DNA from: Herbaspirillum seropedicae
GTDB lineage: Bacteria; Pseudomonadota; Gammaproteobacteria; Burkholderiales; Burkholderiaceae_D
Direction: 5' to 3'
DNA: 64,000 bases
Assembly (NCBI RefSeq): GCF_001040945.1
Contig: NZ_CP011930.1
Location: 124,001 to 188,000, forward strand
Below, one piece after another: positions 23,025-32,281 of the stretch (positions are counted from its first letter, which is position 1; each line of letters begins with the position of its first letter). The translations under genes and the position numbers were made by a program. Below the pieces are notes generated by a model, which was not told the origin of the DNA, made no database searches, and saw only the letters and a list, made by a program, of their open reading frames with translations.

Positions 23025-23211
23025 TTCACGTCACCTGGCGGGTCGCGGCGCAAGCCGCGCCGGCCAGGCTGGCATGAGGCAAGACCTGAAGTATCCGTCG
23101 TACCGTAGCAAAGAACTCTTATCCGTCATTTACCGGTCCGCGGTCCGGACAGCCTGGCTGGCCTGCCGATAGAAGAACTGGATCAAAACTGTAACCTGAA
23201 AGGAAATTACC

Positions 23212-23607
23212 ATGCGTCACCGTCACGGTCTCCGCAAACTGAATCGTACTTCGTCCCACCGTCTGGCCATGCTGCGCAACATGACCGTGTCCCTGCTGCG
23301 TCATGAAGCCATCAAGACCACCCTGCCGAAGGCCAAGGAACTGCGTCGCGTCGTCGAGCCCATCCTGACCCTGGGCAAGACCGACACCCTGGCCAACAAG
23401 CGCCTGGCCTTCAACCGCCTGCGCGACCGCGAAATCGTCGGCAAGCTGTTCTCCGAACTGGGCCCGCGCTACGCTGCCCGTAACGGCGGCTACCTGCGCA
23501 TCCTGAAGATGGGCTTCCGTCAAGGCGACAACGCACCGATGGCCTTCGTCGAGCTGGTCGATCGTCCGGAAGTCACCGACGCTGCTGACGCCCCGACCGC
23601 TGAGTAA
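23212..23607 (+). CDS. rplQ: 50S ribosomal protein L17
   Basis: 131 aa. [20 protein letters not shown] is the invariant N-terminus. AAAGGAAA precedes the ATG. The 187-base gap after rpoA holds a CGCGGC/GCCGCG hairpin near 23044-23059 but no gene. It closes the alpha group with a strong terminator. Confidence 0.98.
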   Translation: MRHRHGLRKLNRTSSHRLAMLRNMTVSLLRHEAIKTTLPKAKELRRVVEPILTLGKTDTLANKRLAFNRLRDREIVGKLFSELGPRYAARNGGYLRILKMGFRQGDNAPMAFVELVDRPEVTDAADAPTAE

Positions 23608-23631
23608 TCTCACGGACGTCGCATCACCAAG

Positions 23632-23659
23632 AAAAAGCCAGGCCTTGCCTGGCTTTTTT
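23632..23659 (+). terminator. Terminator after rplQ
   Basis: A perfect 12-bp stem AAAAAGCCAGGC / GCCTGGCTTTTT with a 3-base loop and T-rich end marks the end of the ribosomal protein cluster. Confidence 0.9.
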
Positions 23660-23754
23660 ATTTGGCGCGGCAGTTTTCGCTGATGTCCTGAGCTTGTATG
23701 GCGACGCCGCAGCTCAGGATGTGGTTGAATACGGCATCTGCAAGGAGATTTCCG

Positions 23755-24102
23755 ATGTCTGCTTCCCTGTTGAACCAGCCGCTGCTGGTGCTGGCAAACC
23801 TGCCGGACCAGGCCTTGGCCGAACGTATCGCCGATGCGCTGGTGGAGCAAGGCCTGGCTGCCTGCGTCAACATCCTGCCACCCGTGAAGTCGGTCTATCG
23901 CTGGCAAGGAAAGGTCCAGCGCGACACGGAAGTCCCCGTCTTCATCAAGACCACACAGGCCCGCTACCAGGAGCTGGAGCAGGCCATCCTGCAAGCCCAT
24001 CCCTATGATGTGCCCGAGGTCATTGCCCTGCCCATCACGGCGGGCCTGCCTGCCTACCTGGCATGGATGCAGGACGAGACCGCCCGTCCCTTGCGCGTAT
24101 AG
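23755..24102 (+). CDS. cutA: Divalent-cation tolerance protein CutA
   Basis: 115 aa, the usual size for this trimeric PII-like fold. The family signature YRWQGKVQRDTEVPVFIKT and the C-terminal YLAWMQDET are present. The start MSASLLNQ at 23755 follows AAGGAG by 7 bases. Its neighbour is dsbD, 29 bases downstream; cutA-dsbD linkage is frequent in proteobacteria. The cellular role of CutA in copper tolerance is only partly understood. Confidence 0.93.
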   Translation: MSASLLNQPLLVLANLPDQALAERIADALVEQGLAACVNILPPVKSVYRWQGKVQRDTEVPVFIKTTQARYQELEQAILQAHPYDVPEVIALPITAGLPAYLAWMQDETARPLRV

Positions 24103-24131
24103 GCGCCCCGCACTTCAGACAAGGAATACCG

Positions 24132-25943
24132 TTGAACCGTATGACCCCGCGCATTTCTGCCGACCCGCGCAAGCCTCTGCCGAGGCTGCCCTTGTTGATG
24201 TGGCTGGCCGTACTGGCCCTGCTGGGCCTGCTGGCCGCCAAGGCCGCGCAGGCGGCTGAGGACTACCTGCCGCCCGAGCAGGCCTTCCAGCTCAGCGGCC
24301 GCATGGTCGATGCACAGACACTGGAGCTGAGCTACCGGATTGCCGATGGCTACTACATGTATCGTGACCGCTTCCACTTCAGCGCCGAGGGGGCGACCTT
24401 GGGCGAGCCGCAGTTCCCGGCCGGCAAGCGCAAGTACGACGAGAATTTCCAGCAGGAAGTCGAGACCTATCACCAATCGGTCACTGCGCGCGTGCCGGTC
24501 AGCGGGGCGGTGGACAAGTTCGTGGTGGCGGCCGTTTCCCAGGGGTGCGCCGACAAGGGCTTATGTTATCCACCGATGACGCTCAAGCTGACCATGTCGG
24601 CGCAGGCCATCGGCCAGAGTGTGAGCCCGGCTGGCGCCGAGGGTGCAGTCCAAGGCAGTGCTGGCGGCAGCGATATCGACGGCATTGCGGCTGTGCTCAA
24701 GGGGGGCAAGCTCTGGAGCATCCTGTCGCTGTTCTTCGTGCTGGGTATCGGCCTGTCGTTCACGCCCTGCGTGCTGCCGATGTTGCCCATCCTCTCGTCC
24801 ATCATCGTCGGGCAGCAACCGGCGGCGGGTGGCGGGCGCGGCCGCAGCTTCCTGCTGTCGGTCAATTATTCGCTGGGCATGGCGCTGGTCTATACGGGCT
24901 TGGGCGTGGTCGCCGGCATGCTAGGCGAGGGCTTGTCGGCCTATCTGCAGAATCCCTGGGTGCTGGGTGCCTTCGCGCTCTTGATGGCCGGGCTGGCCTT
25001 GTCGATGTTCGATCTCTACACACTGCAAGTGCCCGCCTCGCTGCAATCCAAGTTATCCACAGCTTCTGGCGGTGGCAGCGGCAAATGGCTGGGCGTGTTC
25101 CTGATGGGCGCGATCTCGGCGCTGATCGTCGGGCCCTGTGTGGCGGCGCCCTTGGCCGGGGCCCTGCTGTACATCAGCCAGACAGGCAATGTGATGCTGG
25201 GCGGCAGCGCCCTGTTCGCCATGGCCATGGGCATGAGCGTGCCACTGCTGTTGATCGGCGCATCGGCGGGCACGCTGCTGCCGCGCGCCGGCGCCTGGAT
25301 GGATGCGGTCAAGCGTTTCTTTGGCGTGCTCATGCTGGGCACGGCGCTGTGGATGATCTCGCCGGTCATTCCGGCCTGGTTGCAGGTAGCAGGCTGGGCG
25401 GCGCTGGGCGTCGGATATGGCGCCTTCCTGCTGTGGACACGTCCGGCTGGATGGATCGCGCGCGCGTTCGGGCTGGTGGTGGTCACGCTTGGCTTGCTGC
25501 AGCTGGTCAGCGCAGCCACCGGCGGACGTGATCCGTTGGCGCCGCTGTCACATCTGCGCGGCCAGTCAGCGGCAGCGCATGCCACCGACTTCGTGCGCAT
25601 CCGTTCCAGCGCCGAGCTGGATGCAGCGCTACAGCAGAACGCCGCCGGCGAGCGCCGCCCGGTGATGCTGGACTTCTATGCCGACTGGTGTGTTTCCTGC
25701 AAGGAAATGGAACGCTTCACCTTCACCGACGAGCGCGTGAAGGCGCGCTTTGGCCAGATGCTGCTGCTGCAGATCGATGTGACCGCCAACAATGCCGATG
25801 ACCGCGCCATGTTGAAGCGCTTCAATCTCTTCGGTCCGCCCGGCATCATGTTTTTCGATGCCGACGGCCGGGAACTGGCGTCGCGTCGCGTGATCGGTTA
25901 CCAGGATGCCGACAGGTTCATTTCTGCGTTGCAAAACCTGTAG
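24132..25943 (+). CDS. dsbD: Thiol:disulfide interchange protein DsbD
   Basis: About 603 aa. Carries electrons from cytoplasmic thioredoxin across the inner membrane to periplasmic reductases (DsbC, CcmG/ResA-like). A signal peptide is followed by DsbD-alpha with Cys139/Cys145, an eight-helix domain with Cys213 (FTPCVLPML) and Cys336 (GPCVAAPLAG), and a C-terminal thioredoxin domain with WCVSC at 519-523. All six redox cysteines are present. Start: AAGGAA at 24121 favours TTG 24132; ATG 24141 is the alternative. In the window it fits with cytochrome c4 and the ResB/CcsA maturation system, which need reduced haem-site cysteines. Confidence 0.95.
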   Translation: MNRMTPRISADPRKPLPRLPLLMWLAVLALLGLLAAKAAQAAEDYLPPEQAFQLSGRMVDAQTLELSYRIADGYYMYRDRFHFSAEGATLGEPQFPAGKRKYDENFQQEVETYHQSVTARVPVSGAVDKFVVAAVSQGCADKGLCYPPMTLKLTMSAQAIGQSVSPAGAEGAVQGSAGGSDIDGIAAVLKGGKLWSILSLFFVLGIGLSFTPCVLPMLPILSSIIVGQQPAAGGGRGRSFLLSVNYSLGMALVYTGLGVVAGMLGEGLSAYLQNPWVLGAFALLMAGLALSMFDLYTLQVPASLQSKLSTASGGGSGKWLGVFLMGAISALIVGPCVAAPLAGALLYISQTGNVMLGGSALFAMAMGMSVPLLLIGASAGTLLPRAGAWMDAVKRFFGVLMLGTALWMISPVIPAWLQVAGWAALGVGYGAFLLWTRPAGWIARAFGLVVVTLGLLQLVSAATGGRDPLAPLSHLRGQSAAAHATDFVRIRSSAELDAALQQNAAGERRPVMLDFYADWCVSCKEMERFTFTDERVKARFGQMLLLQIDVTANNADDRAMLKRFNLFGPPGIMFFDADGRELASRRVIGYQDADRFISALQNL

Positions 25944-25985
25944 TCCCACATTGCATCGCGTTATTTGAAAACCACTTTATAGTCG

Positions 25986-26014
25986 TTGGCCTGAGGCTGG
26001 CCTCGCGTTATAGT
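25986..26014 (+). promoter_or_regulatory. Promoter of the peroxiredoxin gene
   Basis: TTGGCC (25986-25991), a 17-base spacer and TATAGT (26009-26014). The octamer TTATAGTC also occurs 31 bases upstream (25977 and 26008), i.e. three helical turns apart; whether it is an operator is unknown. Confidence 0.5.
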
Positions 26015-26054
26015 CAGCCTTCCCGTTTTCACTCTGTCCACCAAGGAGACCACC

Positions 26055-26693
26055 ATGACGTTGCGCCTGGGCGATACCGCACCGGATTTCGAGCAAGAAT
26101 CCTCGATCGGCAAGATCAAATTCCACGACTGGGCGGGCGACTCCTGGGTCGTGCTGTTCTCCCACCCGGCCGATTTCACGCCGGTCTGCACCACCGAGCT
26201 GGGCCTGACCGCCAAGCTGAAGCCGGAATTCGACAAGCGCAACGTCAAGGCCATCGCCTTGTCGGTGGACGGCGCCGAGGCCCACAACCAGTGGATCAAG
26301 GACATCGAGGAAACCCAGCAGACCGTGGTTGGCTTCCCCATCGTGGCTGACGTCGACAAGAAGGTCGCGGGTCTCTACGACATGATCCACCCCAACCAGT
26401 CCGAGACCGCCACCGTGCGTTCGCTCTTCATCATCGATCCGAAGAAGAAGGTGCGCCTCATCATCACCTACCCGATGAGCACCGGCCGCAATTTCGACGA
26501 AGTGCTGCGCGTCATCGACGCCCTGCAACTGACCGACGGCTATACCGTGGCCACCCCGGGCAACTGGAAGGATGGCGACGACGTCATCATCCCGCTGTCG
26601 ATCAAGGACGAGGAAACCATCAAGCAGAAGTATCCCAAGGGCTACAAGGCGCCGCGCCCCTACCTGCGCATCACGCCGCAGCCGAACAAGTAA
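26055..26693 (+). CDS. 1-Cys peroxiredoxin (Prx6/AhpC-TSA family)
   Basis: 212 aa thiol peroxidase. The peroxidatic motif PADFTPVCTTE places the catalytic Cys at 45, and it is the only cysteine in the protein, so no intramolecular resolving cysteine exists. The C-terminal domain with GYTVATPGNWKDGDDVIIP is that of the Prx6 group. AAGGAG precedes the ATG. It stands alone between dsbD and a terminator. Reductant in vivo (glutathione, thioredoxin or ascorbate) cannot be told from sequence. Confidence 0.93.
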   Translation: MTLRLGDTAPDFEQESSIGKIKFHDWAGDSWVVLFSHPADFTPVCTTELGLTAKLKPEFDKRNVKAIALSVDGAEAHNQWIKDIEETQQTVVGFPIVADVDKKVAGLYDMIHPNQSETATVRSLFIIDPKKKVRLIITYPMSTGRNFDEVLRVIDALQLTDGYTVATPGNWKDGDDVIIPLSIKDEETIKQKYPKGYKAPRPYLRITPQPNK

Positions 26694-26717
26694 TCCTGTT
26701 CGCTGCCCAGCCCCTTC

Positions 26718-26747
26718 AAAGCGCTCCTGCGGGAGCGCTTTTTGTTT
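26718..26747 (+). terminator. Terminator between the peroxiredoxin and LysR genes
   Basis: AAAGCGCTCC / GGAGCGCTTT stem (26718-26727, 26732-26741) followed by a T-rich stretch. The A/T flanks allow use by the convergent LysR gene as well. Confidence 0.85.
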
Positions 26748-26765
26748 GCACCTCAGCCTTGCACA

Positions 26766-27710
26766 TCAGCCTTGCGGCGCCACCGTGCGCGCGAAGTCGT
26801 CCAGGAACAGGCGCGCCACCGGCGAGAGCATGGTGCCGCGCCGTGTCACCAGCTGGTAGGGCTCGCTGCGGGTATGCAGGCGCAGCGGCAGGATGCGCGT
26901 CATGCCGAAGCGCGTGCAGAACTGCGCCACATCCACCGACAGCAACGCCACGAAGTGCGGATTCTTCTGCAGCAGCGACAAGGTGGTGAAGGCCGAGGTG
27001 GTTTCCATCAGGTGCAGCGGGAAGCGCAGGTCGGCGTCGTGGAATTCGCGCTCCAGTGTGAGTCGCATGGGCATGTTGGCCGAATAGACCACCCAGCGCG
27101 AATCGGCCAGGTCGGCCAACTGCAGGCTGGGCGCATCGGCCAGCGGATGCTGCACGCTGGCCACCACGGCCAGCTCTTCCTCATGGATGTTGAAGGCGTC
27201 ATACAGGTCCGGGCGCTGGCTGATGCTGGTGCGGCAGATCGCCAGATCCAGGCGGCCCTGGTCGAGCAGGCGCAGCAGCCGGGCGCTGGTGTCTTCGACG
27301 ATTTCCACCGACAGCGCCGGATGGGCTTCCAGCAAGCGCGTGAGCGCATCGGTGAGCAAGGGCACCGCGCCCATGATGGTCCCGACGGCCAGCCGGCCGC
27401 CATGGCCCTGCATGATCGCCAGCATCTCTTCGCGCAGATGGGTCAGGTCGGTCTGGATGAGCCGCGCATAGCGGATCACGCAATGGCCCAGCTCGGTAGG
27501 CTCCAGCCCACGATTGGTGCGGGTGAACAGCTGTACGCCCAGGGTCGACTCGATTTCCTGCAGCGCCTTGCTGGCGCCCGGCTGGGTCAGCGCCACCTGT
27601 TCGGCGGCTTTCAGCAGTGAGCCATGGTCGGACAGGGCGATGAGCAGGCGCAACTGGCGCAAGTGCAGACGGGAGGTGATGGAGGCCAGCGAAGGCAGGG
27701 TGTTGTGCAT
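26766..27710 (-). CDS. LysR-type transcriptional regulator
   Basis: 314 aa. N-terminal winged helix-turn-helix (residues ~15-75: LRQLRLLIALSDHGSLLKAAEQV...QPGASKALQEIE) and a periplasmic-binding-like effector domain. It is transcribed away from the dehydrogenase gene at 27912, the usual layout for a LysR activator and its target. The intergenic region has an inverted repeat AGCCAG/CTGGCT at 27822-27842 that could be an operator. ATG 27710 (MHNTLPS) is preferred; 27719 is also possible. Effector unknown. Confidence 0.9.
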   Translation of the reverse strand: MHNTLPSLASITSRLHLRQLRLLIALSDHGSLLKAAEQVALTQPGASKALQEIESTLGVQLFTRTNRGLEPTELGHCVIRYARLIQTDLTHLREEMLAIMQGHGGRLAVGTIMGAVPLLTDALTRLLEAHPALSVEIVEDTSARLLRLLDQGRLDLAICRTSISQRPDLYDAFNIHEEELAVVASVQHPLADAPSLQLADLADSRWVVYSANMPMRLTLEREFHDADLRFPLHLMETTSAFTTLSLLQKNPHFVALLSVDVAQFCTRFGMTRILPLRLHTRSEPYQLVTRRGTMLSPVARLFLDDFARTVAPQG

Positions 27711-27911
27711 GGAAATCATCCTGAAGAAGCCCTTAGTATGAGCCTTGGTTATACCCATATCAACAGCTCTCATTAGCCAAGGGGGCCGCGATGGCTTAGA
27801 GTCTGGCTTTCAAATGCAGGAAGCCAGAGGGAAGCGCTGGCTCCGGCAGATCCGGGAGGACTGCCGGCACAGCAGCTCCCGATGCGGACATCTATAAATC
27901 AAGGCTATGTA

Positions 27912-29051
27912 ATGGCACTCATCAACTACATCACCCAGGTCCAGTTCGACTACGGCGCGCTGGCGCTCCTGCAGCAGGAATGCGACCGCCTCGGCATCAA
28001 GAAGCCGCTGGTGGTGACCGACATGGGCATCCGCAATGCCGGCCTGCTGGACAAGGTCCTGGGCCAGTTGAAGGAGGGCGTCGGCGCCGTGGTCTATGAC
28101 CAGACCCCGCCCAATCCCAACGAAGGCGCGGTGCGCGCTGCGGTGGCGCTGTTCCGCCAGCATGGCTGCGATGGCATCGTGGCCGTCGGCGGCGGTTCGT
28201 CCATCGACCTGGCCAAGGGCGTGGCCGTGTGCGGCACCCATGAGGGTCCGCTGAAATCCTTCGCGCTCATCGAAGGAGGCCTGGCCAACATCACCGCCAA
28301 GACCGCGCCGGTGATCGCCATCCCGACCACCGCCGGCACCGGCAGCGAAGTCGGCCGTGGCGCCATCCTGATCCTCGACGATGGCCGCAAGGTCGGCATC
28401 ATTTCGCCCTATCTGGTGCCCAAGCTGGCCATCTGCGACCCCGAGCTGACCCTGGGCCTGCCGCCCTTGATGACAGCGGCCACGGGCATGGACGCCATCG
28501 CCCACTGCCTGGAAACCTTCATGGCGCCGTCCTTCAACCCGCCTGCCGACGGCATCGCCCTGGATGGCCTGTGGCGCGCCTGGGCGCATATCGAGCGCGC
28601 CACCCGGGAGCCGGGCGACCGCGAAGCGCGGCTGAACATGATGAGCGCTTCCATGCAGGGTGCGATGGCCTTCCAGAAGGGGCTGGGCTGCGTGCACAGC
28701 CTGTCGCATTCGCTGGGCGGCATCAATCCGCGGCTGCACCACGGCACCCTCAACGCCATCTTCCTGCCGGCCATCATCGCCTTCAACGAAAGTGCGGCGA
28801 GCATGGTCAAGGACAACAAGATGGCCCGCATGGCCCACGCCATGGGCCTGGGCAGCGGCGCCGAGATCGGCCCGGCGATCCGCGAGATGAGCCGTCGCCT
28901 GGGCTTGCCTGCAGGACTGGGCGAGCTGGGTGTGACCGAATCGATGTTCCCGCAGATCATCCAGGGGGCGCTGGCGGACCACAGCCACAAGACCAATCCG
29001 CGCGAGGCCTCGGAACAGGATTACCTGCACATGCTGCAGCAATCCATGTGA
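27912..29051 (+). CDS. Iron-containing alcohol dehydrogenase
   Basis: 379 aa, group III alcohol dehydrogenase. NAD(P) site GGGSSIDLAKG near residues 94-104, the TTAGTGSEVGR segment, and metal ligands in MDAIAHCLE, HSLSH and HHGTLNA. The family oxidises or reduces small hydroxy acids and alcohols. The ATG at 27912 has AAGG 7 bases before it. It precedes an aldehyde dehydrogenase and a solute-binding protein, suggesting oxidation of an imported omega-hydroxy compound to the acid in two steps. The substrate is not known from sequence. Confidence 0.9.
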   Translation: MALINYITQVQFDYGALALLQQECDRLGIKKPLVVTDMGIRNAGLLDKVLGQLKEGVGAVVYDQTPPNPNEGAVRAAVALFRQHGCDGIVAVGGGSSIDLAKGVAVCGTHEGPLKSFALIEGGLANITAKTAPVIAIPTTAGTGSEVGRGAILILDDGRKVGIISPYLVPKLAICDPELTLGLPPLMTAATGMDAIAHCLETFMAPSFNPPADGIALDGLWRAWAHIERATREPGDREARLNMMSASMQGAMAFQKGLGCVHSLSHSLGGINPRLHHGTLNAIFLPAIIAFNESAASMVKDNKMARMAHAMGLGSGAEIGPAIREMSRRLGLPAGLGELGVTESMFPQIIQGALADHSHKTNPREASEQDYLHMLQQSM

Positions 29052-29200
29052 TGGCCGACAATGACGGCGCAACCGGCCCGCCCCACGTGGCCAGTTGCCC
29101 AGACCAGTAACCCAGCAGCCGCTCCCGCTTACGCGGGCGCGGCCTTTATGCCTGATCCGGCCAACGGCGCAGGCGCCAACGAAACCAGCAGGAGCACAAC

Positions 29201-30790
29201 GTGAGCTTTAACATCCTTGGACACAACTACATCGGCGGCCAGCGCAGTGGTCAGGGCGACGTCGCCCTGCACAGCGTCGACGCGACCACCGGTGCGCTCT
29301 TCGAAACCCCTTTCCTGACCGCGACCGACAAGGAAGTGGCCGCAGCCGTCCACGCGGCCGAGCAGGCCTATCCGCTCTACCGCGCCACCACCTCGGAGCA
29401 GCGCGCCCAGTTCCTGGAAGCCATCGCCGACGAGATCGACGCCCTGGGCGATGATTTCCTCGCCGCCGTGGCCCGCGAAACCGCCCTGCCGGCCACACCG
29501 CGCCTGGCGGGCGAACGCGCCCGCACCAGCGGCCAGATGCGTCTGTTCGCCAAGGTCGTGCGTCGCGGCGACTTCTACGGCGCCCGCATCGACACCGCCC
29601 TGCCGCAGCGCCAGCCGCTGCCGCGCCCGGACATCCGCCAGTACAAGATCGGTGTAGGTCCGGTGGCCGTCTTCGGCGCCAGCAATTTCCCGCTGGCCTT
29701 CTCGGTGGCTGGCGGCGATACCGCTGCCGCCCTGGCGGCCGGCTGCCCGGTGGTGTTCAAGGCCCACAGCGGCCACCTGGTCACCTCCGAACTGGTGGCT
29801 GACGCCATCGAGCGCGCCGTCAAGAAGACCGGCATGCCCGCCGGCACCTTCAACATGATCTACGGCGACCGCGTGGGCGCCCAGCTGGTCAAGAGCGCCG
29901 GCATCCAGGCGGTCGGCTTCACCGGCTCGCTGCGCGGTGGCCGCGCCCTGTGCGACATGGCAGCCGCCCGTCCGCAGCCGATTCCGGTGTTTGCCGAGAT
30001 GTCTAGCATCAACCCCATCATCCTCATGCCGGAAGCGCTGAAGCTGCGCGGTGACGCCATCGCCAAGGACCTGGCCGGTTCGGTCACCGTCGGCGTGGGC
30101 CAGCTGTGCACCAGCCCGGGTCTGCTGCTGGGCGTGCGTTCGCCGGAACTGACTTCCTTCATCGAGAAGCTGTCGGCGGCCTTCGGCGGCACCAACCCGG
30201 CCACCATGCTCAACAGCGGCGGCCTGACCCATTACAACGGCGGTGTGGCGCGCCTGACCCAGTTGCCGGGCGTGAAGGTCATCGCCACTGGCGGCACCAG
30301 CTACACCCAGGCCGTGCCGCACCTGTTCAAGGCCGATGCCGCGCTGCTGTTCTCCAAGGAAGCACCGCTGGAAGAAGAAGTCTTCGGCCCCTCCACCGTC
30401 ATCGTCGAGCTGGAAAGCCGTGAACAGCTGCTGGACTTCGCCGCCAAGATGAATGGCCAGCTGACCGCCACCCTGCAAGCCGAGATCGGCGACCTGCAAG
30501 GCAACCAGGATCTCATCGCAATCCTCGAACAGAAGGCCGGTCGCCTGTTGTTGAACGGCTTCCCGACCGGTGTCGAGGTGTGCGACGCCATGGTCCACGG
30601 CGGCCCGTACCCGGCCACGTCGGACGCGCGCGGCACCTCGGTGGGCAGCCTGGCCATCGAACGCTTCCTGCGCCCGGTGTGCTACCAGAACTACCCGGAC
30701 GCGATGCTGCCGGCGGCGCTGCAAAACGCCAATCCGCTGGGCCTGATGCGCCTGGTCGATGGCGAGCAGACGCGCGCTACGGTCGGCTGA
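29201..30790 (+). CDS. Aldehyde dehydrogenase, 2,5-dioxovalerate (alpha-ketoglutarate semialdehyde) dehydrogenase type
   Basis: 529 aa, longer than classical ALDHs and typical of the KGSADH-like branch. Catalytic Cys in VGVGQLCTSPG, general-base Glu in PVFAEMSSINP, and the N-terminal FGASNFPLAFSVAGGDTAAALAAG cofactor region all match that branch. It would oxidise a semialdehyde such as 2,5-dioxovalerate to 2-oxoglutarate with NAD(P)+. The start is GTG with AGGAG 7 bases upstream. Such enzymes end pentose, glucarate and hydroxyproline routes, so it could serve the LysR-controlled dehydrogenase pathway here. Confidence 0.88.
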   Translation: MSFNILGHNYIGGQRSGQGDVALHSVDATTGALFETPFLTATDKEVAAAVHAAEQAYPLYRATTSEQRAQFLEAIADEIDALGDDFLAAVARETALPATPRLAGERARTSGQMRLFAKVVRRGDFYGARIDTALPQRQPLPRPDIRQYKIGVGPVAVFGASNFPLAFSVAGGDTAAALAAGCPVVFKAHSGHLVTSELVADAIERAVKKTGMPAGTFNMIYGDRVGAQLVKSAGIQAVGFTGSLRGGRALCDMAAARPQPIPVFAEMSSINPIILMPEALKLRGDAIAKDLAGSVTVGVGQLCTSPGLLLGVRSPELTSFIEKLSAAFGGTNPATMLNSGGLTHYNGGVARLTQLPGVKVIATGGTSYTQAVPHLFKADAALLFSKEAPLEEEVFGPSTVIVELESREQLLDFAAKMNGQLTATLQAEIGDLQGNQDLIAILEQKAGRLLLNGFPTGVEVCDAMVHGGPYPATSDARGTSVGSLAIERFLRPVCYQNYPDAMLPAALQNANPLGLMRLVDGEQTRATVG

Positions 30791-30919
30791 TATTGCTCAC
30801 TGCATGATCCGGACCGGTCCCTGTCATCTGGCAAGGCCGGTCCTGCAAGACCTTCCCCGCACTCGATTGCGGGGTCGTAACAAGAACCCCATTCCAAGAT
30901 CCCAAGAGGAGGAGACCCC

Positions 30920-32134
30920 ATGACCCCATTCATCCGGCGCGCCGCGCTGTCGGCCACCGCCTGCGCGCTGCTGGGCGCAGCCATCCTGCCATCCGCACAA
31001 GCGGCGGGCGATACCATCAAGATCGGCTTCATCACCGACATGTCCGGCACCTATGCCGATTTCGACGGCCAGGGCGGCGTCGAAGCCATCCGCATGGCCA
31101 TTGCCGATGCCGGCGGAGCCATCAATGGCAAGAAGGTGGAGCTGGTCTTTGCCGACCACCAGAACAAGGCCGATATCGCCGCCAACAAGGCGCGCGAATG
31201 GTTTGACCGCGATGGTGTGGACATGCTGGTGGGCGGCGTGAACTCGGCAGCCAGCCTGGCCATGGGCAAGGTCGCGGGGGAAAAGAAGAAGGTCTTCATC
31301 TCGGTTGGCGCCGGCACCACGCGCCAGACCAACGAAGAGTGCAATGCCTACACCATCCAGTACGCCTACGACACCACCGCGCTGGCGCGCGGGACGGGCG
31401 CGGCCATCACGCGCCAGGGTGGCAAGTCCTGGTATTTCCTGACCGCCGATTACGCCTTCGGCACCTCGCTGGAAAAGGACACCAGCGAAGTCGTCAAGAG
31501 CAATGGCGGCAACGTCGTGGGCGCGACCCGGGTGCCGCTGGCGACTTCCGATTTCTCGTCCTTCCTGTTGCAGGCGCAATCCTCCAAGGCGCAGATCCTG
31601 GGCCTGGCCGTGGCAGGGGGCGACGTCATCAATGCCATCAAGGCAGCCAATGAATTCGGCGTGAACAAGACCATGAAGCTGGCCGGCCTGCTGATCTTCA
31701 TCAACGATACCCACTCGCTGGGTTTGTCGCTGACCCAGGGGATGTACCTCACCGATGGCTGGTACTGGGACCTCAACGACCAGACCCGCGCCTGGGCCAA
31801 CCGCTACTTCATGAAAATGAAGAAGATGCCTTCCATGTTCCAGGCCGGCGACGCCTCGGCGGTGGGACAGTACCTCAAGGCCGTCAAGGCCGTGGGTAGT
31901 ACCGATGCCGACAAGGTCATGGATTACCTGCGCAAGAACCGTATCAACGATTTCTTCACCAGCAACGGCGTGGTGCGTCCCGATGGGCGCATGGTGCATG
32001 ACATGTATCTGATGGAAGTGAAGAAGCCTTCCGAATCCAAGCGCCCCTGGGATTACTACAAGCTGGTGCAGACCATTCCCGGAGAGCAGGCCTACATGAC
32101 CAAGGCGGAATCCAAGTGCGCGTTGTGGAAATGA
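30920..32134 (+). CDS. ABC transporter substrate-binding protein (branched-chain amino acid type), orphan
   Basis: 404 aa periplasmic binding protein, peripla_BP_6 type. A signal peptide ends at AQA-AGDTIK, followed by IGFITDMSGTYADFDGQGG, as in Leu/Ile/Val/amide and aromatic-acid binding proteins. GAGGAGGAG precedes the ATG. No permease or ATPase gene is adjacent, so it must use a transporter encoded elsewhere; livHMGF at 60,043-63,946 is one candidate, but that is only inference. Ligand unknown. Confidence 0.9.
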   Translation: MTPFIRRAALSATACALLGAAILPSAQAAGDTIKIGFITDMSGTYADFDGQGGVEAIRMAIADAGGAINGKKVELVFADHQNKADIAANKAREWFDRDGVDMLVGGVNSAASLAMGKVAGEKKKVFISVGAGTTRQTNEECNAYTIQYAYDTTALARGTGAAITRQGGKSWYFLTADYAFGTSLEKDTSEVVKSNGGNVVGATRVPLATSDFSSFLLQAQSSKAQILGLAVAGGDVINAIKAANEFGVNKTMKLAGLLIFINDTHSLGLSLTQGMYLTDGWYWDLNDQTRAWANRYFMKMKKMPSMFQAGDASAVGQYLKAVKAVGSTDADKVMDYLRKNRINDFFTSNGVVRPDGRMVHDMYLMEVKKPSESKRPWDYYKLVQTIPGEQAYMTKAESKCALWK

Positions 32135-32226
32135 ACGCACGCTGAACCGACAAGCCGGACGGTGCTACCAAGACACCGCCGGCCAGATTTTGAGCAGAAA
32201 GTCTGATGTGGATCGGACCATGTTCA

Positions 32227-32259
32227 ACGCATCCCGGGCAACCGGGGTGCGTTTTTTTT
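32227..32259 (+). terminator. Terminator after the solute-binding protein gene
   Basis: ACGCATCCCGG / CCGGGGTGCGT stem with one G-U pair, GCAA tetraloop, followed by eight T residues. Confidence 0.88.
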
Positions 32260-32281
32260 CGGCCTTATCCCAGCAATCAAA

